Positions 20,896 through 29,996 are shown, counted from the stretch's first letter. The stretch: DNA of 64,000 bases from Cupriavidus necator (GCF_013141915.1 NZ_SROX01000002.1:581176-645175); one strand, 5' to 3'. Numbers and translations are program-made. The notes: generated from the sequence alone by a model not told the origin.

Positions 20896-21103
20896 TCACT
20901 GCAGGACATCTGCCCGTCGCCATCGCAAGGGGAAAGTTGGCCCCAAATAGGCCCTTGGTGGCAAGGCCCAGGGGGACAAGCCGGGCGCGGCGGAGGATAG
21001 TCGCGGGGGTGACGCCTAGCAGAAAGGCTAGGTCGTGGGCGTCGAGATATTCGGGCAGTGCGACCGGGTGACTGCCCGTGGTGGAGCTGGAGAATGTTTG
21101 CAT
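20896..21103 (-). pseudogene. frameshifted remnant of a small helix-turn-helix (excisionase/AlpA-like) protein
   Basis: From the ATG at 21103 the minus strand reads LPEYLDAHDLAFLLGVTPAT, then ILRRARL, a typical MerR/excisionase-like HTH start. Near 20975-20985 the meaningful frame changes, and the next frame continues ALPPRAYLGPTFPLRWRRAD, then VLQ and a stop at 20896. The two halves together look like one HTH protein of about 65-70 aa, broken by a frameshift. GGAG sits one base from the ATG, closer than usual. The rest of 20657-21380 shows only low-complexity open frames and no other gene I would support. Confidence 0.4.
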
Positions 21104-21380
21104 TCTCCGTATAGCAACGCGCGCCGCCTCTCCCGGGCACCTGGGCAGGCGTTTAAATCTCGGTCCTATCCTGTTACTGGTGGATGCGAACGGCTCTGCC
21201 CCCAGGTGAGGAGAACTCGGGAAGGCAGCGCTGATGCTCCGCCCCCCCCAACAGCGGCTCGACTTCATCGCGTGACCTAGGCGGTGTGGGAAGGGAAGCG
21301 GGTGTGCGAGAAACTCTGCGCCAATTTCGGGTCTCATTTCCAAGCCGACATCCGAAGGGCTGCAAATTTGAGGGAGTTGC

Positions 21381-21396
21381 AATAGTTCCGGATACA
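21381..21396 (-). repeat. TnsB-site-like motif, inverted inner copy
   Basis: The reverse complement reads TGTATCCGGAACTATT, the same 14-base core as the two outer copies at 21435 and 21459 but in opposite orientation. It lies on the inner side of a 10-bp hairpin. An inverted inner copy is unusual for a Tn7-type end, where transposase sites normally share one orientation. Confidence 0.6.
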
Positions 21397-21407
21397 CGGC
21401 TCCGGGC

Positions 21408-21432
21408 CTAGCCTAGCGAGGGGCTAGGCTAG
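21408..21432. repeat. perfect 10-bp hairpin inside the element end
   Basis: CTAGCCTAGC (21408-21417) and GCTAGGCTAG (21423-21432) pair perfectly around a 5-base loop. It sits between the inverted motif copy and the two direct copies. It lacks a T-tract, so it is not a typical terminator; it may be structural or a protein site. Confidence 0.6.
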
Positions 21433-21434
21433 CT

Positions 21435-21485
21435 TGTATCCGAAACTATTTGTATCTCTGTATCCGGAACTAATTGTCCTTCACA
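21435..21485 (+). repeat. two direct TGTATCCGRAACTA motifs plus terminal CACA of a Tn7-like end
   Basis: Copies begin at 21435 (TGTATCCGAAACTATT) and 21459 (TGTATCCGGAACTAATT), 24 bp apart, and are followed by the outer end TGTCCTTCACA. On the opposite strand the end reads TGTGAAGGACAATTAGTTCC. Repeated transposase-binding sites of about 20 bp that abut a TGT/ACA terminus are the hallmark of Tn7-type ends. The 5 bp next to the end (21486-21490, CAGCG) would be half of the target duplication. Confidence 0.72.
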
Positions 21486-21510
21486 CAGCGCCAGCTCTCG
21501 ATTCGGCGCC

Positions 21511-23349
21511 TTACTCCACCGTCACCGACTTCGCCAGGTTGCGCGGCTTGTCCACGTCGGTCCCGCGCGCGCAGGCCGTGTGGTATGCCAGCAGCTGCAG
21601 CGGCACCACGTGCAGGATCGGCGAGAGGTCGCCGTAGTGCTCGGGCATGCGGATCACCTGGATGCCATCGGACGACTGGATCTGCGTATCGCTGTCGGCA
21701 AACACGTACAGGCGGCCGCCGCGGGCGCGCACTTCCTGGATGTTGGACTTGAGCTTCTCCAGCAGCGCGTCGTTGGGCGCGACGGTAACCACCGGCATGG
21801 CTTCGGTGACCAGCGCCAGCGGGCCGTGCTTGAGCTCGCCGGCCGGATAGGCCTCGGCGTGGATATACGAGATTTCCTTGAGCTTGAGCGCACCCTCCAG
21901 CGCGATCGGGTAGTGCAGGCCGCGGCCAAGGAACAGCGCGTTCTCGCGGCGGGCGAAGTCCTCGGACCAGGCGATGATCTGCGGCTCCAGCGCCAGTACG
22001 CCGTGCAGCGCGGCGGGCAGGTGGCGCAGGTTGGTCAGGGCCTTGGCCTCGGCCTCTTCGGTCAGCAGGCCGCGGGTCTTGGCCAGCGACAGCGTCAGCA
22101 TGTACAGCGCCGCCAGCTGCGTGGTGAACGCCTTGGTAGACGCCACCCCGATCTCGGTGCCGGCGCGCGTGAGGAAGCGCAGTTCGGTCTCGCGCACCAT
22201 GGCGCTGGTGGCGACGTTGCACACCGCCAGCGTATGGACATGGCCGAGCGCGCGCGCGTGGCGCAGCGCGGCCATGGTATCGGCGGTTTCGCCCGATTGC
22301 GAGATCACCACCACCAGCGCGCGCGGATTGGGCACGGTGTCGCGATAGCGGTATTCGCTGGCGACCTCGACCTGGGTCGGGATCTTCGCGATGCTTTCTA
22401 GCCAGTACTTGGCGGTGCAGCCGGAATAGTAGCTGGTGCCGCACGCCAGGATCAGCACGCTGTCGATGCCGGCGAAGACCTCGGCGGCGTTGGCGCCGAA
22501 CAGGTCCGGCGACAGGCCTTCGACGCCCTCGAGCGTGTCGCCCAGCGCGCGCGGCTGCTCGAAGATTTCCTTCTGCATGAAATGGCGGTACGGGCCCAAG
22601 TCGACCGATGCGGCATGGGCTTCGACCAGGCGCGCTTCCCGCTCGACCGGGTGGTCGTCGGCGTCATGGATGGTCACGCCGTCCAGCGTGATCTCGACCA
22701 CATCGCCCTCTTCCAGGTAGATGATGCGGTTGGCGGTGCCGGCCACGGCCAGCGCGTCGGACGCCAGGAAGGACTCGTTCTCGCCCAGCGCCACCACCAG
22801 CGGCGAGCCCGCACGCGCGCCGACCACGCAGCCCGGCTGGTCTTTGGCGAACACGGCGATGGCATAGGCGCCGTGCAGGCGCTTGGTGACGGCACGCACC
22901 GAGGCGAACAGGTCGCCGCGGGTAGCGCTGCTGGGATAGCTGTAGGCCTGGTGGATCAGGTGGGCGACCACCTCGGTATCGGTCTGGGACTCGAAGCCGT
23001 AGCCGACCGCACGCAGCTCTTCGCGCAGCGGCTCGTAGTTCTCGATGATGCCGTTGTGCACCAGCGCGATGGTCTCGCCCGACAGGTGCGGGTGGGCGTT
23101 GACGGTATCGGGCTTGCCATGCGTGGCCCAGCGCGTATGCGCCACGCCGGTAAAGCCGGAGAGGCCGGACGCCTGCGTCTGCGCGTCCAGGTCGGCGACG
23201 CGCGACACGGTGCGTGCGCGCTCGACCGCATCGTCGCGCACGACGGCAACGCCGCACGAGTCATAGCCGCGATACTCGAGGCGGCGCAGCCCTTCGATCA
23301 GGACCGGAACGATATTGCGCGTGGAAACCGCGCCGACGATGCCACACAT
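21511..23349 (-). CDS. glmS: glutamine--fructose-6-phosphate aminotransferase
   Basis: 612 aa, cytosolic. It makes glucosamine-6-phosphate from fructose-6-phosphate and glutamine, the first step to UDP-GlcNAc. The start at 23349 gives MCGIVGA, which places the catalytic Cys2 of the Ntn amidotransferase domain at the mature N-terminus; in-frame sequence further upstream has no such logic. The N-terminal glutaminase domain ([18 protein letters not shown]) is followed by two SIS sugar-isomerase domains ([17 protein letters not shown]). The C-terminal LAKSVTVE ends at the conserved attTn7 target. No tns or glmS-ribozyme signal is seen upstream. It lies 100 bp after glmU in the same orientation. 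Confidence 0.97.
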   Translation of the reverse strand: MCGIVGAVSTRNIVPVLIEGLRRLEYRGYDSCGVAVVRDDAVERARTVSRVADLDAQTQASGLSGFTGVAHTRWATHGKPDTVNAHPHLSGETIALVHNGIIENYEPLREELRAVGYGFESQTDTEVVAHLIHQAYSYPSSATRGDLFASVRAVTKRLHGAYAIAVFAKDQPGCVVGARAGSPLVVALGENESFLASDALAVAGTANRIIYLEEGDVVEITLDGVTIHDADDHPVEREARLVEAHAASVDLGPYRHFMQKEIFEQPRALGDTLEGVEGLSPDLFGANAAEVFAGIDSVLILACGTSYYSGCTAKYWLESIAKIPTQVEVASEYRYRDTVPNPRALVVVISQSGETADTMAALRHARALGHVHTLAVCNVATSAMVRETELRFLTRAGTEIGVASTKAFTTQLAALYMLTLSLAKTRGLLTEEAEAKALTNLRHLPAALHGVLALEPQIIAWSEDFARRENALFLGRGLHYPIALEGALKLKEISYIHAEAYPAGELKHGPLALVTEAMPVVTVAPNDALLEKLKSNIQEVRARGGRLYVFADSDTQIQSSDGIQVIRMPEHYGDLSPILHVVPLQLLAYHTACARGTDVDKPRNLAKSVTVE

Positions 23350-23449
23350 GCTGAACCCCCGTTTTGCTGGCGCCTGCCCGCAGGCCACTGGCGCCGGTAT
23401 GAATCCTGTGGCGCCACCCTGCGCGGGCGGCGCTTGAGCTTACTGCTGC

Positions 23450-24814
23450 TTACTGCTTCGGCTGCTTGACCGGACGCTGCCAGGCGTCGATGGTCAGCTG
23501 CTTGGCCCGCGACAGCGTCAGCTTGTCGGCCGGGGCCTCCTTGGTGAGCGTGGTGCCGGCGCCCAGCGTGGCGCCGCGGCGCACCGTCACCGGCGCCACC
23601 AGCTGCGTGTCGGAGCCGATGAAGACATCGTCCTCGATCACGGTGCGGTGCTTGTTAACCCCGTCATAGTTGCAGGTGATGGTACCCGCGCCAATATTGA
23701 CGCGCGACCCCACCGTGGCGTCGCCCACATAAGCCAGGTGGTTGGCCTTGCTGTGTGCCGCCACCTGTGCATTCTTCACCTCGACAAAGTTGCCGATATG
23801 CACGTCCTCGCCCAGTTCGGTGCCGGGGCGCAGCCGCGCGTACGGCCCGATGCGGCCCGCTGGCCCGATGCTGGCCTCGTCGATATGGCAGAACGGATGC
23901 ACCTGCGCGCCGGCGCCGACGGTGCTGTTGCGGATCACGCAATGCGCGCCGATGCGCACGCCGTCTTCCAGGTGCACGCGGCCCTCGAACACGCAGCCGA
24001 CGTCGATGGTGACATCACGCCCGCAGGTCAGCTGGCCGCGCACGTCGATGCGGGCCGGGTCCAGCAGCGTCACGCCGGCTTCGAGCAGGCGCCGGGCCTG
24101 GTTGCCCTGGTGGATGCGCTCGACCTCGGCCAGCTGCAGCTTGCTGTTGACGCCCAGCGTCTCCCAGACCGCCGCCGGCTGGGCCGAGACGGTTTCGACG
24201 CCATCCGCGACGGCGCGCTCGACGGTATCGGTCAGGTAGTACTCGCCCTGGGCGTTGTCGTTGCGCAGCGTCGACAGCCACTTGCGCAGGTGGCCGGTCG
24301 GGCACACGATAATGCCGGTATTGATCTCGCGGATGGCTTGCTCGGCTTCCGTTGCGTCTTTCTGCTCGATGATGCGGACGATGCTGCCCGCCGCGTCGCG
24401 CACGATGCGTCCATAACCGGCGGGATCGGGCATTTCAACGGTGAGTACGCCAAGGCGCTGCGCGCCGGCCTCGGTCACCAGTGCCTGCAGCGTCGCAGCG
24501 CTGGTGAGCGGAACGTCACCGTAGAGAACCAACGTGGGGTGGTTGTCGTCCAACAAGGGAAGTGCCTGCATCACCGCATGGCCCGTGCCCAGTTGCTGGG
24601 CCTGCTCGGCGAAGGCGACATCGTCAGCGGCAACCGCCTCGCGCACGCGTTCGGCCCCATGGCCGACCACGACCACCAGCCGGGCCGGCGACAGCGCACG
24701 AGCCGTATCCAGGACATGCGCGAGCATGGGCCGCCCGGCTACCGGGTGCAGCACCTTGGGCAAATCGGAATACATCCGCTTGCCCATGCCCGCGGCGAGA
24801 ATGACGATATTCAC
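23450..24814 (-). CDS. glmU: bifunctional GlmU: UDP-GlcNAc pyrophosphorylase / GlcN-1-P acetyltransferase
   Basis: 454 aa with a GTG start at 24814, preceded by AGGGG, giving [22 protein letters not shown]. That nucleotide-binding loop is the N-terminal end of GlmU, so the longer open frame to 24946 is not used. The N-terminal uridylyltransferase lobe ([18 protein letters not shown]) is followed from about residue 250 by a left-handed beta-helix acetyltransferase with hexapeptide repeats and the NFVEVKNA and CNYDGVNKH motifs. It acts with GlmS two steps later in UDP-GlcNAc synthesis, and the two genes are adjacent and co-directional. Confidence 0.97.
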   Translation of the reverse strand: MNIVILAAGMGKRMYSDLPKVLHPVAGRPMLAHVLDTARALSPARLVVVVGHGAERVREAVAADDVAFAEQAQQLGTGHAVMQALPLLDDNHPTLVLYGDVPLTSAATLQALVTEAGAQRLGVLTVEMPDPAGYGRIVRDAAGSIVRIIEQKDATEAEQAIREINTGIIVCPTGHLRKWLSTLRNDNAQGEYYLTDTVERAVADGVETVSAQPAAVWETLGVNSKLQLAEVERIHQGNQARRLLEAGVTLLDPARIDVRGQLTCGRDVTIDVGCVFEGRVHLEDGVRIGAHCVIRNSTVGAGAQVHPFCHIDEASIGPAGRIGPYARLRPGTELGEDVHIGNFVEVKNAQVAAHSKANHLAYVGDATVGSRVNIGAGTITCNYDGVNKHRTVIEDDVFIGSDTQLVAPVTVRRGATLGAGTTLTKEAPADKLTLSRAKQLTIDAWQRPVKQPKQ

Positions 24815-25023
24815 AAGGAGACCCCTAAGTGAGTGTGTCCGAAAATATTCTGGAAAGCGCCGGCCGGGTGTTCGGGCCGGTGTTTGGCAAACTGCGCTGC
24901 CGGCGCTGGCGGAAGCTGGCCGCCAGGCCTGCGCGTCTTCCCGCAAACCCTTGCCAGGACTTGGCTGGCGGGCATCGGGTCAGCTCGCGGGGCAGCCCGG
25001 TTTCAAGGCGCGCCGATTTTAAC

Positions 25024-25959
25024 ATGGCGCTTTCTGCGCAACGGACCGCGGTTTCGGAATTTCACAATTGCTGGACCCGGCGCATTTTGGTGATTCTGGG
25101 CGCGGCGGCCTTGTGCGCCTGCAGCGCAATGAAACTGGGGTACCAGCAGGGCGACCGGCTGGCGTACTGGTGGATCGACAATTATGTCGACGTCACTTCG
25201 GCCCAGGAACCCCTCACGCGCGAGGCCATCGCGCGCTTCTTCGCCTGGCATCGCAAGGCACAGCTGCCGGAAATCGCCAGCCTGCTGCAGCAAGCCAAGG
25301 CGGACGTGCGCCAGCCCGTCAGTGCGGCGCGCGTCGAGCACTTCCAGGACGCGTCGCAGGAACTGGCGCGCCGCTCGTTCGAGCAGGCCATGCCCGACAT
25401 GGCGGACTTGCTGCTGACGCTAACACCCGACCAGATCGCGCGCATGGAAAAGAAATTTGCCGACGGCAACGCCAAGTACCGCAAGAAATTCCTCAATGCG
25501 GACCCGGCCGAGCGCGAGGAAGCACGCTTCGACAAGGTGATGGAGTACGCCCGGTTGGTCTACGGCGGCTTCTCCGCCGAGCAGGAAAAGGCGATCCGCG
25601 CCAAGGTGGGGCCGGTGGTGGAGAACGCCGAGGCGCGCTATGCCGAGCGTGTGGCGCGGCAGCAGGAATGGCTCAAGATGGTGCGCTACGTGCAGGCCAC
25701 GCAGCCGCCCAAGACACAGGTGATCGACTTGCTGCGCCGCTTCCGCGAGTACTGGCAGAACCCGCCGGCGCGGCTCGCCGCCAGCCACCAGGCGAACGAC
25801 AACGCCGGCATCGCGCTGACGGTGGCGATTGCCAACATGACCACGCCGCAACAGAAGGCGCACGCGCAGGAGCGCTTCCAGAAATGGATCGACGACACCC
25901 ATGCATTGATGCGCGAAAAGGCGAATCCGCCGGTGCAGTCGGCGGCGGCGGCAAACTAG
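25024..25959 (+). CDS. DUF6279 family lipoprotein
   Basis: 311 aa from the ATG at 25024; the frame is open upstream to 24829, but that part is Arg/Pro-rich and lacks any signal. After a short polar N-terminus comes a hydrophobic stretch RRILVILGAAALCAC with a lipobox-like L-C-A-C, so the protein is probably an outer or inner membrane lipoprotein. The rest is helical and highly charged, with YWWIDNYVD after the anchor and MEKKFADGNAKYRKKF mid-protein. It matches what I recall of DUF6279 lipoproteins. It is divergent from glmU across about 209 bp. Function unknown. Confidence 0.8.
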   Translation: MALSAQRTAVSEFHNCWTRRILVILGAAALCACSAMKLGYQQGDRLAYWWIDNYVDVTSAQEPLTREAIARFFAWHRKAQLPEIASLLQQAKADVRQPVSAARVEHFQDASQELARRSFEQAMPDMADLLLTLTPDQIARMEKKFADGNAKYRKKFLNADPAEREEARFDKVMEYARLVYGGFSAEQEKAIRAKVGPVVENAEARYAERVARQQEWLKMVRYVQATQPPKTQVIDLLRRFREYWQNPPARLAASHQANDNAGIALTVAIANMTTPQQKAHAQERFQKWIDDTHALMREKANPPVQSAAAAN

Positions 25960-25978
25960 GCGGGTGGAATGCCGCCGG

Positions 25979-26015
25979 ATGGCGCGCCGCTCCCGCAGCG
26001 GGAGCGGCGCGCCAT
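25979..26015. terminator. long perfect hairpin between convergent genes
   Basis: An 18-bp perfect stem runs from ATGGCGCGCCGCTCCCGC (25979-25996) to its complement at 25998-26015 with a single unpaired A between the arms. It lies between the convergent lipoprotein and ttcA genes, so it is probably a bidirectional terminator, though there is no T-tract. Confidence 0.6.
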
Positions 26016-26044
26016 CGCCGGCAAGCTTGCGCTGTCGGGGAGTC

Positions 26045-26968
26045 TTACTGAGTGCCGGCCTGCTCCGCGGGCGCGCGCTCGAAGCGCACGAACTCCATGC
26101 GGTTTTCTTCCGTGCTGCCGGCAAACGTGAGCGGCTGCTGCTGGAAGGTGGTCTCGCCGAACAGTGAGGCCTCGTCCACCTTGGCCAGGCCGGTCGCCAG
26201 CCCGGTGAACGGGAACAGGTCGGTATCCGCCAGGTGCGACGGCACCACGTTGCGCAGCGCCGAGAAGATATTGTCGATGCGGCCCGGGTTCTGGCGCTCC
26301 CACTCCTGCAGCATCTCGCTGACCTTCTTGCGCTGCAGGTTCTCCTGCGAGCCGCACAGGTTGCACGGGATAATCGGGAACTCCATCGCGCGCGCGTAGG
26401 ACGCAATGTCCTTCTCGGAGCAGTACGCCAGCGGGCGGATCACGATATGCGCGCCATCGTCGGTAGCCAGCTTGGGCGGCATCGCCTTCATCTTGCCGCC
26501 GAAGAACATGTTCAGGAAGAAGGTGTTGACGATGTCGTCGCGATGGTGGCCCAGCGCAATCTTGTTGGCGCCCAGCTCCTTGGCGGTGCGGTAGATCACG
26601 CCGCGGCGCAGGCGCGAGCACAGCGAGCAGGTGGTCTTGCCCTCGGGCACCTTCTCCTTGACGATCGAGTACGTGTCCGCCTCGACGATCACATGCTCGA
26701 CCCCAACCGACTTCAAGTACTGCGGCAGGATGTGTTCCGGGAAGCCTGGCTGCTTCTGGTCCAGGTTCATCGCGATCAGCTTGAACTTGATCGGCGCGCG
26801 CTTCTGCAGCGCCATCAGCACCGACAGCATGGTGTACGAGTCCTTGCCGCCACTCATGCAGACCAGCACGGTGTCGCCGTCCTCGATCATGCCGAAGTCG
26901 CCGATGGCCTTGCCGGTTTGCGATTGCAGCCTCGTCTCGAGGCGATAAAAGTTGTTCGAGTGGCTCAT
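26045..26968 (-). CDS. ttcA: tRNA 2-thiocytidine(32) synthetase TtcA
   Basis: 307 aa. It adenylates and thiolates C32 in the anticodon loop of certain tRNAs, using an Fe-S cluster. The PP-loop SGGKDSYTM is present near residue 40, along with the paired cysteines CSLC (about 115) and CNLC (about 205) and the ALGHHRDD motif. The start [15 protein letters not shown] at 26968 fits the family; upstream residues in the open frame are Arg/Pro/Gly-rich and unlikely. It is followed on the complementary side by folB 109 bp upstream, in the same orientation. Confidence 0.96.
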   Translation of the reverse strand: MSHSNNFYRLETRLQSQTGKAIGDFGMIEDGDTVLVCMSGGKDSYTMLSVLMALQKRAPIKFKLIAMNLDQKQPGFPEHILPQYLKSVGVEHVIVEADTYSIVKEKVPEGKTTCSLCSRLRRGVIYRTAKELGANKIALGHHRDDIVNTFFLNMFFGGKMKAMPPKLATDDGAHIVIRPLAYCSEKDIASYARAMEFPIIPCNLCGSQENLQRKKVSEMLQEWERQNPGRIDNIFSALRNVVPSHLADTDLFPFTGLATGLAKVDEASLFGETTFQQQPLTFAGSTEENRMEFVRFERAPAEQAGTQ

Positions 26969-27077
26969 GGAGCATCCTGTTGCGTGGCGCCCGCCGGATG
27001 GAATGGCCGGCGCGGCGCGAAGGGGCAACATTCTACTTTAGGCGCCCGCTAGCTGCAGCGCACGCCCGCAGGACCGC

Positions 27078-27479
27078 TCAGGCCTGCTTGATATGGAACA
27101 CCTCGACCCCGACCGAATCGCAATCCGGGTACACGTCGGGTTTCTCGGTCGACACGCGCACCGCGCGCACCTTGGGATGCTTCAGCATGGCGCGGGCCAC
27201 GTCGTCGCACAGCGTTTCCTGCAGGTGCACGTGACCCTGCGCCATGCGCGCGGCCACGGTGTTGCGCATGAAGTCATAGTCGACCACTTCGTCGAGCTTG
27301 TCAGCCTGCGGCGTGCATTCCTCCAGCGGTACGAACAGGTCGATATTGATCAGCACGCGCTGCTCGCCCTTCTTTTCGAATTCGTGCACGCCGATATTGA
27401 TCTGCACTTCATAGTTACGCAGGAACATGCGTCGGCAGTCTTGCAGGCTGGGGTGGGAAAGGGCGGCGAGCATGGTCAT
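27078..27479 (-). CDS. folB: dihydroneopterin aldolase-type protein
   Basis: 133 aa from the ATG at 27479 (a second ATG follows two codons later). It carries the FolB fold: FLRNYEVQINIGVHEFEKKG, then VVDYDFMRN, HLQETLCDDVARAML and VSTEKPDVYPD. FolB cleaves 7,8-dihydroneopterin in folate synthesis or epimerises it. The N-terminal 17 residues before the core are an extension with uncertain start, and the Shine-Dalgarno is weak. It sits 86 bp downstream of a pteridine-reductase-like SDR in the same orientation, suggesting a small folate/pterin operon. Confidence 0.93.
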   Translation of the reverse strand: MTMLAALSHPSLQDCRRMFLRNYEVQINIGVHEFEKKGEQRVLINIDLFVPLEECTPQADKLDEVVDYDFMRNTVAARMAQGHVHLQETLCDDVARAMLKHPKVRAVRVSTEKPDVYPDCDSVGVEVFHIKQA

Positions 27480-27565
27480 GGGCGGCTGCGGAGAGAAAAA
27501 GGAAAGCCGCGCCCGGCGGGCGCGGCACATCAGATGACTACGGTATTCGGTGGCTGGCTTCCAGC

Positions 27566-28405
27566 TTACTCGGTCAGGAACATCACGTCGCGCGCCAGCG
27601 GCATCAGGTGCTGGCCGCCATCGACATACAGCGTGGTGCCGGTCACGGCGCGCGCCTGCGCCAGGTAGGCTACCGCCTGGGCGATGTCCTCGGGCGTGGA
27701 AGACTGGCCCAGCGGCGTCACGCGGTGCGCGCGGCGGAAACTCTGCTCCGACTGCTCGCCCGACACCAGCGTGATGCCGGGGGCCACGCCCACCACGCGC
27801 AGGCGCGGCGCCAGCGCCTGCGCCAGCTGCACCGTGGCGGTCTGCAGCGCGGCCTTGGACAGTGTGTAAGAGAGGAAGTCCGGGTTCAGGTTGTCCAGCT
27901 TCTGGTCAAGCAGGTTAATCACCACGCCGCGCGGCTCGGCGGCCTTGTTCGCGCCCTCCGGTGCCGCGGCAGCGGCCAGCGCCTTGTGCAGTTCGCGCGC
28001 CAGCAGCAGCGGCGCGGCCACGTTGGTGCGCATATGCGTATCCAGCGACGCATACGAGAAGCTGGTCGCCACGTCGTACTGGAACAGCGAGGCATTGTTG
28101 ACCAGGCAGGTGGGCACGCCCAGCGCGGCGCTGCAGTCGGCCACCAGTCGGCTGGTGGCGGCCTCGTCGGCCAGGTCGGCGCGCAGCACCGCGGCGCGGC
28201 GGCCCAGCGCGCGAATCTGCGTGGCCAGGGCTTCGGCCTCGTCGACCGAGCGATGGCAGTGCACCGCCACGTCCCAGCCTTGCGCCGCGAGTTCCAGCGC
28301 GATGGCACGGCCCAGGCGGCGCGCGCCACCGGTCACGAGCGCCACGCCGCGGGCCACGGCAGGCTGGGGACCGGTCTCGCCGGCGGGAATCTTGGATGCG
28401 GGCAT
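27566..28405 (-). CDS. SDR family oxidoreductase, FolM/pteridine-reductase-like
   Basis: 279 aa NAD(P)-dependent short-chain dehydrogenase. TGGARRLGRAI is the cofactor-binding glycine motif, NNAS the central motif, and YTLSKAAL carries the catalytic Tyr-x3-Lys. The C-terminal GGQHLMPLARDVMF resembles pteridine reductases and FolM (dihydromonapterin reductase), and the neighbour folB supports a pterin substrate. An Ala/Gly-rich insertion at about 130-155 interrupts the loop before the catalytic region. Its start codon is only 15 bp from that of the divergent methyltransferase gene. Family is certain; substrate is inferred. Confidence 0.88.
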   Translation of the reverse strand: MPASKIPAGETGPQPAVARGVALVTGGARRLGRAIALELAAQGWDVAVHCHRSVDEAEALATQIRALGRRAAVLRADLADEAATSRLVADCSAALGVPTCLVNNASLFQYDVATSFSYASLDTHMRTNVAAPLLLARELHKALAAAAAPEGANKAAEPRGVVINLLDQKLDNLNPDFLSYTLSKAALQTATVQLAQALAPRLRVVGVAPGITLVSGEQSEQSFRRAHRVTPLGQSSTPEDIAQAVAYLAQARAVTGTTLYVDGGQHLMPLARDVMFLTE

Positions 28406-28420
28406 TGCTACAATCGCAGG

Positions 28421-29617
28421 ATGCAGAAAGCCGCTAGTTTACCCCTTCCCCCCGCCGACGCGCAGGCCGCTTCCGATACTCTTGCGGCCCGTATTGGCGA
28501 ATCGATCGATGCGGCCGGTGGCTGGATCGGCTTTGACCGCTATATGGCGCTGGCGCTGTACGCGCCCGGCCTGGGCTATTACAGCGGCGGCTCGGCCAAG
28601 TTCGGGCGCGATGCCCGCGACGGCAGCGACTTCATCACCGCCCCGGAACTGAGCCCCTTCTTCGCCCGCACGCTGGCGCGCCAGTTCGCGCCGCTGCTGG
28701 CGCAGGGGTTGCCGCGCCTGCTTGAATTCGGCGCCGGCACCGGCCGGCTGGCGGCGGATCTGCTGCTCGGGCTCGAACAGGAAGGCCAGTTGCCCGACAC
28801 CTACGCCATCGTCGAACTGTCGGGCGAACTGCGCGCGCGCCAGCAGGACACGCTGGCCCGGCGCGCGCCACACCTGGTGGAGCGCGTCACCTGGCTCGAT
28901 ACGCTGCCCGCCGCCTTCGAAGGCGTGATTGTCGGCAACGAAGTGCTCGATGCAATGCCGGTGCAGCTGTATGCGCGCAATGGCGGCAACTGGCACGAAC
29001 GCGGCGTGGCGCGCGCGGGCGTGCAGGATGGCGGCGCGCCCGCGTTCCGCTTCGAAGACCGCCCGCTCGCCGCTACCGACGTGCCCGAAGCCTTGCGCGC
29101 CATTCCGGGCGACCACGACCTGGTCACCGAGACCCATGCCGAGGCCGAGGGCTTTACGCGCGCGGTCGGCGCCATGCTGGCGCGCGGCGCGGCCTTCTTC
29201 ATCGACTATGGCTTCCCCGGCGCCGAGTATTACCATCCGCAGCGCGCCGGCGGCACGCTGATGTGCCACTACCGCCATCATGCGCACCCGGACCCGTTCC
29301 TGCATCCCGGCCTGCAGGACATCACCGCGCACGTCAACTTCAGCGGCATCGCGCACGCCGCCGCCGAGACCGGACTGACCGTGGCGGGCTTTGCCTCGCA
29401 GGCGCGCTTCCTGATGAATGCCGGCATCACCGACCTGCTGATGGCGCTGGACCCGTCCGACGCGCGCGCGTTCCTGCCGCAGGCCAATGCGGTACAGAAG
29501 CTGCTGTCCGAAGCCGAAATGGGTGAACTGTTCAAGGTGATCGCGCTCACGCGCGGGCTGGACGACAGCGAACCGTTGGCCGGCTTTGCCCGCGGCGACC
29601 GCTGCCACGCGCTGTAG
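28421..29617 (+). CDS. SAM-dependent methyltransferase, MidA/NDUFAF7 type (DUF185)
   Basis: 398 aa. Start ATG at 28421. The DUF185 features are clear: YMALALYAPGLGYYSGG with the preceding GFDRYM, then DFITAPELSPFFA, SAM-binding LEFGAGTGRLAADLL, GNEVLDAMPV, FIDYGFPGAEYYHPQR, and FLMNAGITDLL near the C-terminus. The eukaryotic relative NDUFAF7 methylates an arginine of a complex I subunit; the bacterial role is not settled. TACAAT at 28409-28414 could be a -10 box that places the mRNA start at or next to the ATG. The 8-bp-spaced downstream gene is a small membrane protein. Confidence 0.93.
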   Translation: MQKAASLPLPPADAQAASDTLAARIGESIDAAGGWIGFDRYMALALYAPGLGYYSGGSAKFGRDARDGSDFITAPELSPFFARTLARQFAPLLAQGLPRLLEFGAGTGRLAADLLLGLEQEGQLPDTYAIVELSGELRARQQDTLARRAPHLVERVTWLDTLPAAFEGVIVGNEVLDAMPVQLYARNGGNWHERGVARAGVQDGGAPAFRFEDRPLAATDVPEALRAIPGDHDLVTETHAEAEGFTRAVGAMLARGAAFFIDYGFPGAEYYHPQRAGGTLMCHYRHHAHPDPFLHPGLQDITAHVNFSGIAHAAAETGLTVAGFASQARFLMNAGITDLLMALDPSDARAFLPQANAVQKLLSEAEMGELFKVIALTRGLDDSEPLAGFARGDRCHAL

Positions 29618-29624
29618 GCCGGCC

Positions 29625-29819
29625 ATGCTGCGCTGGACCTTGACCATCTTCTTCAGCGTGATCGTGCTGTCCGCGGCGTTGCCATGGCTGCAGAAGATCG
29701 GGCTGGGACGGCTGCCGGGCGACGTGCGTTTCCGTCTGTTCGGGCGCGAATTTGTGCTGCCGTTTGCCTCGACGATCCTTCTGTCGATGGTGGCACTGGT
29801 GATCGGCAAGCTGCTTTAG
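29625..29819 (+). CDS. DUF2905 small membrane protein
   Basis: 64 aa with two transmembrane helices: LTIFFSVIVLSAALPWL and FASTILLSMVALVIGKLL, joined by GRLPGDVRFRLFGREFVLP. The G-R-L-P-G-D loop is diagnostic of DUF2905 proteins. It starts 7 bp after the methyltransferase stop and is probably co-transcribed with it. Function unknown. The 177 bp after it (29820-29996) precede the ABC transporter and contain no gene. Confidence 0.9.
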   Translation: MLRWTLTIFFSVIVLSAALPWLQKIGLGRLPGDVRFRLFGREFVLPFASTILLSMVALVIGKLL

Positions 29820-29996
29820 GCGCGCGCCACCGGGGGCCGCCCCTGATCAAGGCAGCCAGTTTCACCACCGTCGCGTGACACGGCCCCGTTTCAACGTAAG
29901 GAAAACCCGATATCCATCATGGCGTGATCGATTCGTTTCATACCGCCCTTTCCCTTTCAAAAATGAGTCCTAATCTTGAAAGAGTCAGGAGGTGAT

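Larger units (their letters stand above)
1..21485. mobile_element. Tn7-like element at attTn7, glmS-proximal part, carrying defence genes
   Basis: Every gene from the left edge to about 20.6 kb is on the minus strand, has lower GC than the flanking core genes and belongs to an anti-phage or restriction family. The block ends exactly 25 nt beyond the glmS stop codon, the usual Tn7 insertion distance. Read from glmS inward the end is TGTGAAGGACAATTAGTTCC, close to the Tn7 end as I recall it (TGTGGGCGGACAATAAAGTC), followed by further copies of the same binding-site-like motif. No tnsA-E gene is visible here, so the transposition genes must be at the far end, lost, or supplied in trans. The left end is outside the window. 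The end could be at 21485 or 21487, depending on which ACA is terminal. Confidence 0.72.

Noticed and set aside
20709..21140. 143-codon minus-strand frame near the element end
   Set aside because: Pro/Arg/Ser-rich with no motif; the HTH-like signal is in other frames.
1..21510. tRNA-associated integrative island
   Set aside because: No tRNA gene or tyrosine integrase is visible at the boundary; the junction is 25 nt after glmS, as in Tn7 insertion.
24829..25023. N-terminal 65 codons of the DUF6279 frame
   Set aside because: Arg/Pro-rich without signal; the lipobox-bearing signal peptide fits only the start at 25024.
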